Of a DNA stretch of 45,973 nucleotides, positions 36,958-45,973 are shown in pieces. The notes under the pieces are model-generated. The model saw nothing but the letters and a program-made list of their open reading frames with translations, made no database searches and was not told the DNA's origin. Position numbers and translations under genes: made by a program. Every line of letters begins with the position of its first letter. Within the stretch, counting starts at the first letter, position 1. This stretch comes from Halomonas sp. LBP4 (lineage in GTDB: Bacteria > Pseudomonadota > Gammaproteobacteria > Pseudomonadales > Halomonadaceae). Where the stretch lies: contig NZ_PDOG01000001.1 in the NCBI RefSeq assembly GCF_003202205.1, positions 1,408,922 through 1,454,894 of the forward strand. Direction: 5' to 3'.

Positions 36958-37427
36958 AGGCTCCACATCAAGCGGCGCTGATCAGAGATCCTTTGGGGTC
37001 AGACCCTGAGGCCTCCCCAGTAATATTTCAGCATTATCAATGCATTGGACATGGGTGGGTGGGAGGCTGCCAACGCTGCAGGTCCCTATGGGGTCAGACC
37101 CCGGCGGCGTCGAATCCGCTCGCAAGACGCACCATGACGGGCTTCGCGGCTTGGCTGGGGTCTGACCCCATAGGGGCAGCCTCGGCGCCTTTTTCGGCGA
37201 ACAAGCTATCAACGTCGAGAAAAATGTGGGGATTCGTCAGTCAGACCCCGGCGGTGTCGAATACGCTTGCCAAGTGCCCTGTGACAGGCCCGGTAACTCG
37301 GCCGGGGTCTGACCCCATAGGGGCGGCCTCGGCGCCAGGATCTAGGCGTACCGAGCCCGAATAGCGGCTAGCTTCCGGCAATTCGCGAAGATGCCCGGGG
37401 AGCTGACGCCACATCAAGTGACGTTGA
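36958..37427. repeat. Two tandem REPIN-like units built on GGGGTCAGACCCC, no gene
   Basis: A 470-base gap. The self-complementary motif occurs at 36995-37006 (partial), 37090-37102, 37157-37169, 37239-37249 (partial) and 37304-37316. Two units about 147 bases apart each begin with the motif followed by GGCGG(C/T)GTCGAAT and end with its inverted copy followed by CATAGGGGC(A/G)GCCTCGGCGCC. CCCTATGGGGTCAGACCCC at 37084 and GGGGTCTGACCCCATAGGG at 37157 are reverse complements. This is the layout of paired REP sequences. No RAYT transposase is in the window. Confidence 0.7.
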
Positions 37428-38240
37428 TCACAGCGCCCGGCGCAGCGCCTCGAGCACTGGAGTGGTATCGGGGCGCCTGCCGCGCCACTGGAAGAAGGAC
37501 TCCGCCGCCTGCTCCACCAGCATGCCCAGGCCATCGACGCCGCGGGCGCCACGCTCGCCGGCCCACTGCAGGAACACCGTGGGCTCGGCGCCGTACATCA
37601 TATCGTAGGCCGTGGCCCCCGCGGCGAAGAGGTCGTCGGGCAGCGGCGGCAGCTCATTGGCCAGGCTGGCGCTGGTGCCGTTGATCACCACGTCGAAGGG
37701 CCCCGACACCGCATCGAAACCGCCACCGCGGACCTCGCCCAGGTCGGCGAAGTCCGCCGCCAGGCGCTCGGCCTTGCCGGCGGTGCGGTTGGCGACGACC
37801 AGGCTGGCCGGTGCCGCCGCGAGCAGCGGCTCCAGCACCCCGCGCACCGCCCCGCCGGCGCCCAGCACCAGAAGACGCGCGCCAGCGAGCGTGACGCCGT
37901 GGCGCTCGAGATCGCGCACCAGGCCCACCCCGTCGGTGGTGTCGCCGTAGGTCTGGCCGTCCTTGCCGAGGATCAGGGTGTTCACCGCCCCGGCCCGCCG
38001 GGCGCGCGGGCTCAGCACCTCGCACAGGCGAAACGCCTCCTCCTTGAAGGGCACGGTGACGTTGGCGCCACGGCCTCCCGCCGCGACGAAGTCACGCCAG
38101 GCACCGGCGAAGTCGTCGAGCGGCGCCTCGATGGCGGTGTAGTCGATGGCCTCTCCGGTCTGTTCGGCAAAGGCCGCGTGAATGCCCGGTGACTTCGAGT
38201 GGCCAATGGGATGGCCGAAGACACAGTAATGATCGGTCAT
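37428..38240 (-). CDS. aroE: Shikimate dehydrogenase
   Basis: AroE reduces 3-dehydroshikimate to shikimate with NADPH. The 270-residue protein has the shikimate-binding [11 protein letters not shown] (14-24), catalytic K66 in NVTVPFKE, N87 and D103 (GDTTDGVG), and the Rossmann motif [11 protein letters not shown] near 125. [16 protein letters not shown] closes the active site. It is the last gene of the lysM-dprA-tsaC-hemF-aroE series on the minus strand. Confidence 0.97.
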   Translation of the reverse strand: MTDHYCVFGHPIGHSKSPGIHAAFAEQTGEAIDYTAIEAPLDDFAGAWRDFVAAGGRGANVTVPFKEEAFRLCEVLSPRARRAGAVNTLILGKDGQTYGDTTDGVGLVRDLERHGVTLAGARLLVLGAGGAVRGVLEPLLAAAPASLVVANRTAGKAERLAADFADLGEVRGGGFDAVSGPFDVVINGTSASLANELPPLPDDLFAAGATAYDMMYGAEPTVFLQWAGERGARGVDGLGMLVEQAAESFFQWRGRRPDTTPVLEALRRAL

Positions 38241-38360
38241 GGTGTTTTCCCTTCCTCAGATCCATCGCAGCTAGCTGTGCTTTCCGGGGCTGATCCGGCG
38301 ACAGGTCTCCGAGGAGGCGCTGTGAATCCCTCCCTGGAATCGGACCTCCTCTTCGACCTG

Positions 38361-39913
<1,553 letters not shown>

Positions 39914-39975
39914 GGAACTCCTCGGATGGAAACGATCGACATGGCGACGACGCCCCGGTGCCGGGCCCTATGCTA

Positions 39976-41082
39976 TCACGCTCCCGGTGGCGACGGCAGG
40001 CGCACCCAGCCACCGACCGCCTGGGTGGCGAGGCCCTCCAGCTCGAGCTCGAGCAGTCGGCGCTGGCATTCGGCGATGCCCAGACCGGATAGCCCCACCA
40101 GGGCATCCACCGGGGTGGGAGAACCACTCAGCCAGCGCAGCAGGGGATCGGCCGACGGCGGCGACGCCGACTCCGCCGACACCGGTGACGCCGACCCGGC
40201 ATCGGGCAATGCCCGCCACTGGGTGAGTTCGGCGAGGATATCGTCGATCTCGCGGACCAGCACGGCGCCGTCGCGGATCAGCTGCAGACAACCCCGGGCC
40301 TGGGGGTTGTGGATCGAGCCGGGCAGCACGAAGACCTCGCGCCCCTGTTCGGTGGCCAGGCGGGCACTGACCAGCGAGCCGCTCTTCTCGGCGGCCTCCA
40401 CCACCAGCACGCCCAGCGAGAGCCCGGTGACGATACGGTTGCGGCGCGGGAAGAAGCCGGGACGCGCCCGGGTCGCGGGGGGATGCTCGGAGAGCAGCAG
40501 CCCGCCGGGGGCCTGCAGACGGCGGTAGAGACGATGATGGCGCGGCGGATAGACCAGGTCGACGCCGCAACCGAGCACCGCCACGCTGCGCCCCCCGGCC
40601 TCCAGGGCGGCCTGCTGGGCGGCACCGTCGATGCCCAGCGCCATGCCACTGACCAGGCACCAGCCGCGGCTGGCCAGCTCCCTGGCGAAGGCCGCGGCGT
40701 TGCCGAGGCCTTCCCGGGTCGGGCGGCGGGTGCCGACCACGGCGAGCCGCGGGGGCGACAGCGCCTCGAGGTCACCCAGCGCCCAGAGCACCGGCGGCGG
40801 ATCGGCGATCTGGCCGAGCAGGTCTGGCCAGGCAGGGTGACCGACATGCAGGAGGTGACGGGCGGAATCGGCGGCGAGCCAGGCCTGGTCGGCCTCGAGG
40901 GTCGTGGTGACAGGGCTGCGGGCGGGGTGGTCGAGCCACAGCCGCAAGGCGGTGGCCGCCTCACCGGGCAGCGCGGCCAGCCACCCCTGGGGCCAGGCCG
41001 GCGAGTGCTCGGCGATCGCCGCCAGTTCCCGACTGCCGACACCCGGCAGACGGGACAGCACCAGCCACTCCCTGGCCTGCAT
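39976..41082 (-). CDS. dprA: DNA-processing protein DprA (Smf)
   Basis: DprA loads RecA on single-stranded DNA taken up in transformation. The 368-residue protein has an N-terminal SAM-like part, a Rossmann core with VVGTRRPTREG, GWCLVSGMALGIDGAAQQAAL, GCGVDLVYPPRH and EVFVLPGSIHNPQARGCLQLIRDGAVLV, and a C-terminal winged helix (VDALVGLSGLGIAECQRRLLELELEGL). It is intact. A Ser/Asp/Ala-rich spacer lies before the last domain. The upstream LysM gene is 12 bases away. Confidence 0.95.
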   Translation of the reverse strand: MQAREWLVLSRLPGVGSRELAAIAEHSPAWPQGWLAALPGEAATALRLWLDHPARSPVTTTLEADQAWLAADSARHLLHVGHPAWPDLLGQIADPPPVLWALGDLEALSPPRLAVVGTRRPTREGLGNAAAFARELASRGWCLVSGMALGIDGAAQQAALEAGGRSVAVLGCGVDLVYPPRHHRLYRRLQAPGGLLLSEHPPATRARPGFFPRRNRIVTGLSLGVLVVEAAEKSGSLVSARLATEQGREVFVLPGSIHNPQARGCLQLIRDGAVLVREIDDILAELTQWRALPDAGSASPVSAESASPPSADPLLRWLSGSPTPVDALVGLSGLGIAECQRRLLELELEGLATQAVGGWVRLPSPPGA

Positions 41083-41094
41083 CGTCGCCGTCCC

Positions 41095-42204
41095 TCAGCG
41101 CTGGGCGGTGCCCAGGGCGCGCTGCGGGCTGCGCACCCGGTCGCCCACGGCCAGGGTACGGCTGGCCTTCATCACCAGGCCGTAGCTCATCTTCTCGTAG
41201 GGCCGGAAGACCATCACCAGGCCGGCCTCCTCGCCCGGCAGGCGCAACGCCTCGCTGGTGCGCGGGTCGCTGACCAGTTCGCCCTGCTGCTCGACCAGCA
41301 GCACATGGCCCGGCTCCAGGCCATCGCGACGACCGCGGTCCAGCGCCACCACCTGCAGGTGGCCGATGAAGCGCACGCCGCCGGGCACTGCCAGGATGCG
41401 GCCATCGACCTCACCCTCGGGCGGCCGGGGATAGAACTGGGTGGTCAGCTCGCGGCTCTCCAGCGGCAGCACGATATCGTCGTTGCGCACTTCCTGGCGT
41501 GACGAGGTGACCTCCAGCACCACGATATCGTCCTCGCTACGCTGGCGCCGGGCCTGGCCCACGTGCTCGAGTTCGAGGCCCAGCAGCTCGCCGGAGGCAG
41601 AATCCAGGTAATGCTCGCCGATGCGGTAGAGGCCGACCCGGCCACCGCCCGCCACGCGGCCCCGGGCATAGAGGCGATCGCCGGCACCGCTGACCAGCCG
41701 GTGGTCGTCGGCACCGACCACATAGGCCAGCTCGTCGAGGTCTTCCGGGTCGTCGATGACGCGGTGCTCGCGCAGGAAGTGCTGGACCGCCTCGAGGGGA
41801 ATCGGCTCGATCGCCTCGCGATGCGGCGTGGTGCGGACGCCCGGCGACAACCGCACCTCGCCCTGGCCGCGCTCCAGGCCGAGGCAGGGGCGACCGTTGC
41901 AGTCGTAGAGATAGACGACGTCACCGGGGTAGATCAGGTGCGGATTGCGAATCTGCGGATTGACCTGCCACACCTCGGGCCACTGCCAGGGGTGGCGCAG
42001 GAAGCGGCCGGAGATGTCCCAGAGGGTGTCGCCCCGCACCACCGTATAGCGATCCGGCGCATCGCGCTGCAGGCCCTCCTCCCAGGTCAGCCCCTGGGCC
42101 TGCGCGCCCCCCACTGGCACCATCACCATGGCCAGGCTCAGGGCCGCTGCCCGCCCCAGGCGGCCCAGCCGGCGCCGCCTGCCATCCCTCGTCGTCTGCC
42201 TCAT
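41095..42204 (-). CDS. LysM-domain exported protein
   Basis: The protein begins MRQTTRDGRRRRLGRLGRAAALSLAMVMVPVGGAQA, a signal peptide with a basic start, followed by one LysM domain (DRYTVVRGDTLWDISGRFLRHPWQWPEVWQVNPQIRNP...IYPGDVVYL), which binds peptidoglycan. The 200 or so residues after it are beta-rich and of unknown function, with RVRSPQRALGTAQR at the end. Proteins of this build sit before dprA in many gammaproteobacteria. ATG 42204 is preferred because the signal peptide starts there; an in-frame ATG at 42273 would add 23 residues. It diverges from def, with AT-rich DNA at 42262-42290 as the likely promoter area. Confidence 0.88.
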   Translation of the reverse strand: MRQTTRDGRRRRLGRLGRAAALSLAMVMVPVGGAQAQGLTWEEGLQRDAPDRYTVVRGDTLWDISGRFLRHPWQWPEVWQVNPQIRNPHLIYPGDVVYLYDCNGRPCLGLERGQGEVRLSPGVRTTPHREAIEPIPLEAVQHFLREHRVIDDPEDLDELAYVVGADDHRLVSGAGDRLYARGRVAGGGRVGLYRIGEHYLDSASGELLGLELEHVGQARRQRSEDDIVVLEVTSSRQEVRNDDIVLPLESRELTTQFYPRPPEGEVDGRILAVPGGVRFIGHLQVVALDRGRRDGLEPGHVLLVEQQGELVSDPRTSEALRLPGEEAGLVMVFRPYEKMSYGLVMKASRTLAVGDRVRSPQRALGTAQR

Positions 42205-42374
42205 CCCTGCTGCCCCCTGCGTTGCCCGCGTCACGCCTGCCACCATGGAACGATGACGGCATGATATAGTCATATTTTATCGATGCGATGCCCGGCGAGC
42301 GGTTTCGCCACCGCTCGCCCGCTTCTAGAATAGTGGCATCCCCTGAATGACAGCATAACGGTGGTTCCAACGCC

Positions 42375-42887
42375 ATGGCCAAATTACCCATCCTCGAATT
42401 CCCCGACGAGCGCCTGCGCACGAAGGCCGCGCCGGTCGAGGCGGTAGACGACGAGGTGCGCCAGCTGGTCGACGACATGCTCGAGACCATGTACGACGCC
42501 CGCGGCATCGGGCTCGCCGCCACCCAGGTGGACGTCCACCGCCGGGTGATCGTCATGGATGTCAGCGACACCCAGACCAGCCCGCTGGTGCTGATCAACC
42601 CGACCTACACGCCCATCGGCGACGAGCGCGACCTGATGCAGGAGGGCTGCCTGTCGATCCCCGAGTACTACGCCGAGGTGCCCCGGTCCCTGAAGGTCCA
42701 CCTCGAGGCGCTCGACCGCGACGGCACCCCCTACGAACTCGAGGCCGAGGGCCTGCTGGCCCACTGCATCCAGCACGAGCATGACCATCTCGAGGGCGTG
42801 CTGTTCGTCGACTACCTCTCGCCGCTCAAGCGCGACCGGGTGCTGAAGAAGATGCAGAAACGCCACAAGCTGATGCAGCCCGCCTGA
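42375..42887 (+). CDS. def: Peptide deformylase
   Basis: Def removes the formyl group from new proteins' N-terminal methionine. All three motifs are there in 170 residues: GIGLAATQ (44-51), EGCLS (90-94, metal ligand C92) and QHEHDH (133-138, ligands H134 and H138, catalytic E135). It starts the def-fmt-rsmB series and diverges from the LysM gene. A perfect hairpin terminator or attenuator lies between def and fmt. Confidence 0.97.
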   Translation: MAKLPILEFPDERLRTKAAPVEAVDDEVRQLVDDMLETMYDARGIGLAATQVDVHRRVIVMDVSDTQTSPLVLINPTYTPIGDERDLMQEGCLSIPEYYAEVPRSLKVHLEALDRDGTPYELEAEGLLAHCIQHEHDHLEGVLFVDYLSPLKRDRVLKKMQKRHKLMQPA

Positions 42888-42922
42888 CCCCTCGGGCCCG
42901 GCCCCCGTGGCAAAGTGGCCTG

Positions 42923-42958
42923 CGAAGGCCGACGCCGGGCGCGTCGGCCTTCGTCGTT
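42923..42958 (+). terminator. Hairpin terminator between def and fmt
   Basis: CGAAGGCCGACGC (42923-42935) pairs perfectly with GCGTCGGCCTTCG (42941-42953) around CGGGC; TCGTTT follows. Placed inside an operon that is usually continuous, it may act as a partial terminator, with fmt also having its own promoter. Confidence 0.75.
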
Positions 42959-43014
42959 TCGGGCCGGCTCCGTTATCATGAGAGGCATCGCCCACTGGCA
43001 AGGCCCCCGAGATC

Positions 43015-44004
43015 ATGTCCCGACCCCTGCGCGTCATCTTCGCCGGCACGCCCGATTTCGCCGCCGAGAGCCTGGCGGCGCTGCTGGCCAGCCGCCACCC
43101 GGTCATCGCCGTCTATACCCAGCCCGACCGTCCGGCCGGGCGCGGGCGCAAGCTGACCCCGAGCCCGGTCAAGACCCTGGCACTGGCGCACGACCTGCCG
43201 GTCCACCAGCCCGAGAGCCTCAAGTCATCCGAGGTGCAGGCCGAACTGGCCGAGTTCGAGGCCGACCTGATGGTAGTGGTGGCCTATGGCCTGATCCTGC
43301 CCCGAGCGGTGCTGGAGATCCCCCGGCGGGGCTGCCTCAACGTCCACGCCTCGCTGCTGCCGCGCTGGCGCGGCGCCGCCCCGATCCAGCGCGCCATCGA
43401 GGCCGGTGACGTCGAGAGCGGCGTGACCATCATGCAGGTGGACGCTGGCCTGGACACCGGCGACATGCTGCTGGTCCGGCGCACGCCGATCACCGCCACC
43501 ACCACCGGCGGTGAGCTCCACGACACCCTCGCCACCCTCGGGGGCGAGGCCATCGTCGAGACCCTGGACGCCCTGGCCGACGACGGGCTGACCGCCATGC
43601 CCCAGCCGGAAGCCGGCGTCACCTACGCCGCCAAGCTTTCCAAGGCCGAGGCCGAGCTGGATTTCCGCCGGCCGGCCGCCGAGCTGGCGGCCCGGGTGCG
43701 TGCCTTCAACCCCTGGCCGGTCGCCTGGTGTGCCCTGGGCGACGAGCGCCTGCGGCTGCTGATGGCCGAGCCCGGCGTGCCGGAAGACGGCGAGACACCG
43801 GCGACACCGGGCACCTTGCTGCCCCACGATACCGAGGCGCTGCGCATCGCCTGCGGCCCGGGCGGCCACCAGGTGCTGCGGGTGACCCGCGCCCAGCTGC
43901 CCGGCGGCAAGCCACTGGCGGTGCGCGAACTGCTCAAGGCCCGGGCCGAGCGCTTCCCCACGGGGCGATGCCTGGGCCGCCTCACCGAGGAGACACCACG
44001 ATGA
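43015..44004 (+). CDS. fmt: Methionyl-tRNA formyltransferase
   Basis: Fmt formylates the initiator Met-tRNA using 10-formyl-THF. The 329-residue protein has VIFAGTPDFAAESL (8-21), QPDRPAGRGRKLTPSPVK near 39, the catalytic N-x-H and downstream LLPRWRGAAPIQRAI near 116, and DTGDML near 149. C-terminal OB-fold domain is present. A run of Thr/Pro (GETPATPGTLLP) lies in the C-domain. Its stop overlaps the rsmB start by ATGA. Confidence 0.97.
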   Translation: MSRPLRVIFAGTPDFAAESLAALLASRHPVIAVYTQPDRPAGRGRKLTPSPVKTLALAHDLPVHQPESLKSSEVQAELAEFEADLMVVVAYGLILPRAVLEIPRRGCLNVHASLLPRWRGAAPIQRAIEAGDVESGVTIMQVDAGLDTGDMLLVRRTPITATTTGGELHDTLATLGGEAIVETLDALADDGLTAMPQPEAGVTYAAKLSKAEAELDFRRPAAELAARVRAFNPWPVAWCALGDERLRLLMAEPGVPEDGETPATPGTLLPHDTEALRIACGPGGHQVLRVTRAQLPGGKPLAVRELLKARAERFPTGRCLGRLTEETPR

Positions 44005-45362
44005 GCGTCGGAACCCCGGACAACCGCCGCAGCCAGCCCCGCGGCCTGCAGAACGACAGCGGCCTCACGCTGCGTGCCGCCGCCGCCCGCGCCCTGGTCC
44101 CGGTAATCACCGCCAAGGGCTCGCTGACCGACCTCGACGACCATCAGGTGGTGGCCCGCGACCGCGCCCTGTTCAAGGCCCTCTGCTACGGCACCTGCCG
44201 TACCCTGCCACGGCTCGAGGCGCTGGCCGCCAAGCTGCTGGTGAAGCCCTTCAAGGCCCGGGACGCCGATGTGCAGGCGCTGCTGCTGATCGGCATCCAC
44301 CAGTTGCTCTATCTGCGCATCCCGGCCCACGCCGCCGTGGGCGAGACCGCCGGGGCCGCCCGCCTGCTCGGCAAGGAGTGGGCGACCCGGGTGCTCAACG
44401 GCTGCCTGCGTCGGCTCCAGCGGGAAGCCGCCGCCCTCCAGGCCGAGGTGGATAGCGACCCCGCGGTGGCGTTGCTGCACCCGCGCTGGCTGCTCAAGGC
44501 CCTGCGTCAGGCCTGGCCCGACGACTGGCGCACCATCTGTGAGGCCAACAACGAGCCAGGCCCCATGACGCTGCGGGTCAATCGCCGCCACGGCGACCGC
44601 GAGGCCTATCTCGACCGGCTGGACGGCGCCGGCCTCGACGCCAGGCTCTGCCTGCACGCCCCGGACGGGGTGACCCTCAAGACTCCCTGCGACGTCCACG
44701 CCCTGCCCGGCTTCGAGGAGGGGCACGTCAGCGTGCAGGACGAGGCCGCCCAGCTCACCGCGGTGCTGCTCGGCCCGGTGCTGGCGCCACGCCCCGGCGC
44801 CCGGGTGCTGGATGCCTGCTGCGCCCCCGGCGGCAAGACGGCGCACCTGCTGGAGCTGTTCGACATCGACCTCCACGCCGTGGACAGCGATGCCGTGCGT
44901 CTGGCCCGGGTGGAGGATGCCCTGGCCCGGCTCGGCCTCGCCGCCACCCTGGCCCACGGCGACGCCACGCAGCGGGACTGGTGGGACGGCACCCCCTTCG
45001 ATGCCATCCTGCTCGATGCGCCCTGTTCCGGCAGCGGCGTGATCCGTCGCCACCCGGACATCAAGCGACTGCGGCGCCACTCGGACATCCCCAAGCTGGC
45101 CGAGCTGCAGGCCCGACTGCTCGACAACCTCTGGTCCCTGCTGCGCCCCGGGGGCACCCTGCTCTACGCCACCTGCTCGGTGCTGCCCGAGGAGAACGCC
45201 GAGCAGATCCAGGCCTTCCTGGCACGCACCCCGGACGCCTCGCCCACCACCCCCCACGACGTGGCCTGGGGTCGCCCCGCCGGCGCCGGCCGCCAGCTGC
45301 TGCCGGCACCGGACAGCCACGACGGTTTCTTCTATGCCAGACTGGTGAAGCAGGCGGGCTGA
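44001..45362 (+). CDS. rsmB: 16S rRNA C967 methyltransferase RsmB (Fmu)
   Basis: RsmB makes m5C967 in 16S rRNA. The 453-residue protein has an N-terminal NusB-like helical domain (LRAAAARALVPVI ... LLLIGIHQLLYLRIPAHAAVGETAG), then the RrmJ-fold with VLDACCAPGGKTAHLLEL near 270, DAPCSGSGVIRRHPDIK and LYATCSVLPEENAEQI, the two catalytic cysteine motifs. ATG 44001 is coupled to fmt. The long open frame upstream is not coding. Confidence 0.96.
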   Translation: MSVGTPDNRRSQPRGLQNDSGLTLRAAAARALVPVITAKGSLTDLDDHQVVARDRALFKALCYGTCRTLPRLEALAAKLLVKPFKARDADVQALLLIGIHQLLYLRIPAHAAVGETAGAARLLGKEWATRVLNGCLRRLQREAAALQAEVDSDPAVALLHPRWLLKALRQAWPDDWRTICEANNEPGPMTLRVNRRHGDREAYLDRLDGAGLDARLCLHAPDGVTLKTPCDVHALPGFEEGHVSVQDEAAQLTAVLLGPVLAPRPGARVLDACCAPGGKTAHLLELFDIDLHAVDSDAVRLARVEDALARLGLAATLAHGDATQRDWWDGTPFDAILLDAPCSGSGVIRRHPDIKRLRRHSDIPKLAELQARLLDNLWSLLRPGGTLLYATCSVLPEENAEQIQAFLARTPDASPTTPHDVAWGRPAGAGRQLLPAPDSHDGFFYARLVKQAG

Positions 45363-45398
45363 GTCCGCCGACACCTGCAACGATCCAGGGGAATCACC

Positions 45399-45605
45399 AT
45401 GAGCCACCATACCTACAAGCACATCGAACTCACCGGATCCTCCGAACTGGGTATCGAGGAGGCCATCAACAGTGCCATTGCCAAGGCCTCGGAGAGCCTT
45501 CACGGCATGCGCTGGTTCGAGGTCACCGACACCCGGGGGCATATCGAACACGGTCGCGTTGCCCACTGGCAGGTCACGCTCAAGATCGGCTTCACCCTCG
45601 ACTGA
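45399..45605 (+). CDS. Dodecin-family flavin-binding protein
   Basis: A 68-residue protein aligning throughout with dodecins: [47 protein letters not shown] and [15 protein letters not shown]. Dodecins form hollow 12-mers that store or buffer flavins. The conserved Trp of WFEV that stacks on flavin is there, as is the Gln of HWQVTLK. AGGGGA precedes the ATG. Its place between rsmB and trkA is unusual compared with the classic rsmB-trkA pair. Confidence 0.93.
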   Translation: MSHHTYKHIELTGSSELGIEEAINSAIAKASESLHGMRWFEVTDTRGHIEHGRVAHWQVTLKIGFTLD

Positions 45606-45716
45606 CCCCCGTGCCAGGGCCGGACCTGTTCGCCGGGTGGCGCCTGGTTTATGCTGACTCCCTGTTGCGGCGCACAAGGGACGCCGCTCGACCCCCGTGT
45701 GGAATAACGACAAGCC

Positions 45717-45973
45717 ATGAAGATCATCATTCTCGGCGCCGGCCAGGTCGGCGGCACCCTGGCCGAACACCTGGCCCGCGAGGAGAACGACATCACCGTG
45801 GTGGACACCGACGGCGAGCGGCTGCGCGAGCTGCATACCCGGCTCGACATCCGCACCGTGGTCGGCCGCGGCTCCTACCCCATGGTGCTGCGCCAGGCCG
45901 GCTGCGAGGACGCCGACATGCTGATCGCGGTGACCAGCGCCGACGAGGTCAACATGATCGCCTGCCAGGTCGC
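45717..45973 (+). CDS. trkA: Trk system potassium uptake protein TrkA, 5' part
   Basis: The gene runs off the window. The first 85 residues read [20 protein letters not shown], the NAD(H)-binding Rossmann motif of RCK domains, [15 protein letters not shown] with the ribose-binding Asp, and [36 protein letters not shown]. TrkA gates the TrkH potassium channel by binding nucleotides; potassium uptake matters for osmotic balance in halophiles. rsmB-trkA is the usual order in gammaproteobacteria. Confidence 0.96.
   Translation, partial: MKIIILGAGQVGGTLAEHLAREENDITVVDTDGERLRELHTRLDIRTVVGRGSYPMVLRQAGCEDADMLIAVTSADEVNMIACQV

Overview
The window reads as a chromosomal segment of a high-GC gammaproteobacterium, most likely Halomonas or a close relative (Halomonadaceae). 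The basis is gene content and order: tRNA-Leu, queA-tgt-yajC-secDF, suhB/trmJ-cysE-iscRSA-ndk-rlmN-pilF-rodZ-ispG-hisS-yfgM-bamB-der, and lysM-dprA-tsaC-hemF-aroE facing def-fmt-rsmB-trkA. The acidic, GC-rich proteins fit as well. The genus call is an inference from reading, not from a search.

Region 1 (1-783) holds an OmpW-family outer membrane protein gene whose signal peptide is broken by a one-base frameshift, followed by a strong terminator.

Region 2 (about 784-11656) is a genomic island abutting the 3' end of tRNA-Leu(CAA). A tyrosine integrase and an AlpA-like excisionase sit at the tRNA end. Further in are a YfjJ/YagK (inovirus Gp2) protein behind a cluster of hairpins, a decayed gene, an AT-rich DUF3987 (YfjI-like) protein, a DUF932 (YfjQ-like) protein, an ERF annealing protein with a YqaJ exonuclease, and a RadC-like JAMM protein. 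This gene set matches the E. coli CP4-57/CP4-6 cryptic elements, with an added ERF-YqaJ recombination pair. Several intergenic stretches are long, AT-rich and structured. No conjugation, virion or toxin genes were seen, and no attL repeat was found.

Region 3 (11657-32250) is core housekeeping: queuosine tRNA modification (queA, tgt), Sec export (yajC, secD, secF), suhB, trmJ, cysE, a shortened isc operon, ndk, rlmN, pilF, rodZ, ispG, hisS, yfgM, bamB and der. Three things stand out. SuhB has lost its catalytic metal ligands. It is flanked by two related 7-bp tandem arrays of 12 and 22 copies. The isc operon has only iscR-iscS-iscA, with no iscU, hscBA, fdx or iscX, and IscS lacks the C-terminal tail that contacts IscU in E. 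coli.

Region 4 (32251-37430) is mixed: a lipoprotein, a PQQ-dependent aldose dehydrogenase, a small membrane protein, a DUF815 ATPase, an M48 lipoprotein peptidase and a small two-helix membrane protein. It carries two kinds of intergenic repeat: a 145-bp palindromic element overlapping the M48 stop codon, and two tandem REPIN-like units built on GGGGTCAGACCCC.

Region 5 (37430-45973) has a leftward cluster lysM-dprA-tsaC-hemF-aroE divergent from a rightward cluster def-fmt-rsmB, a dodecin gene, and trkA cut by the window end.
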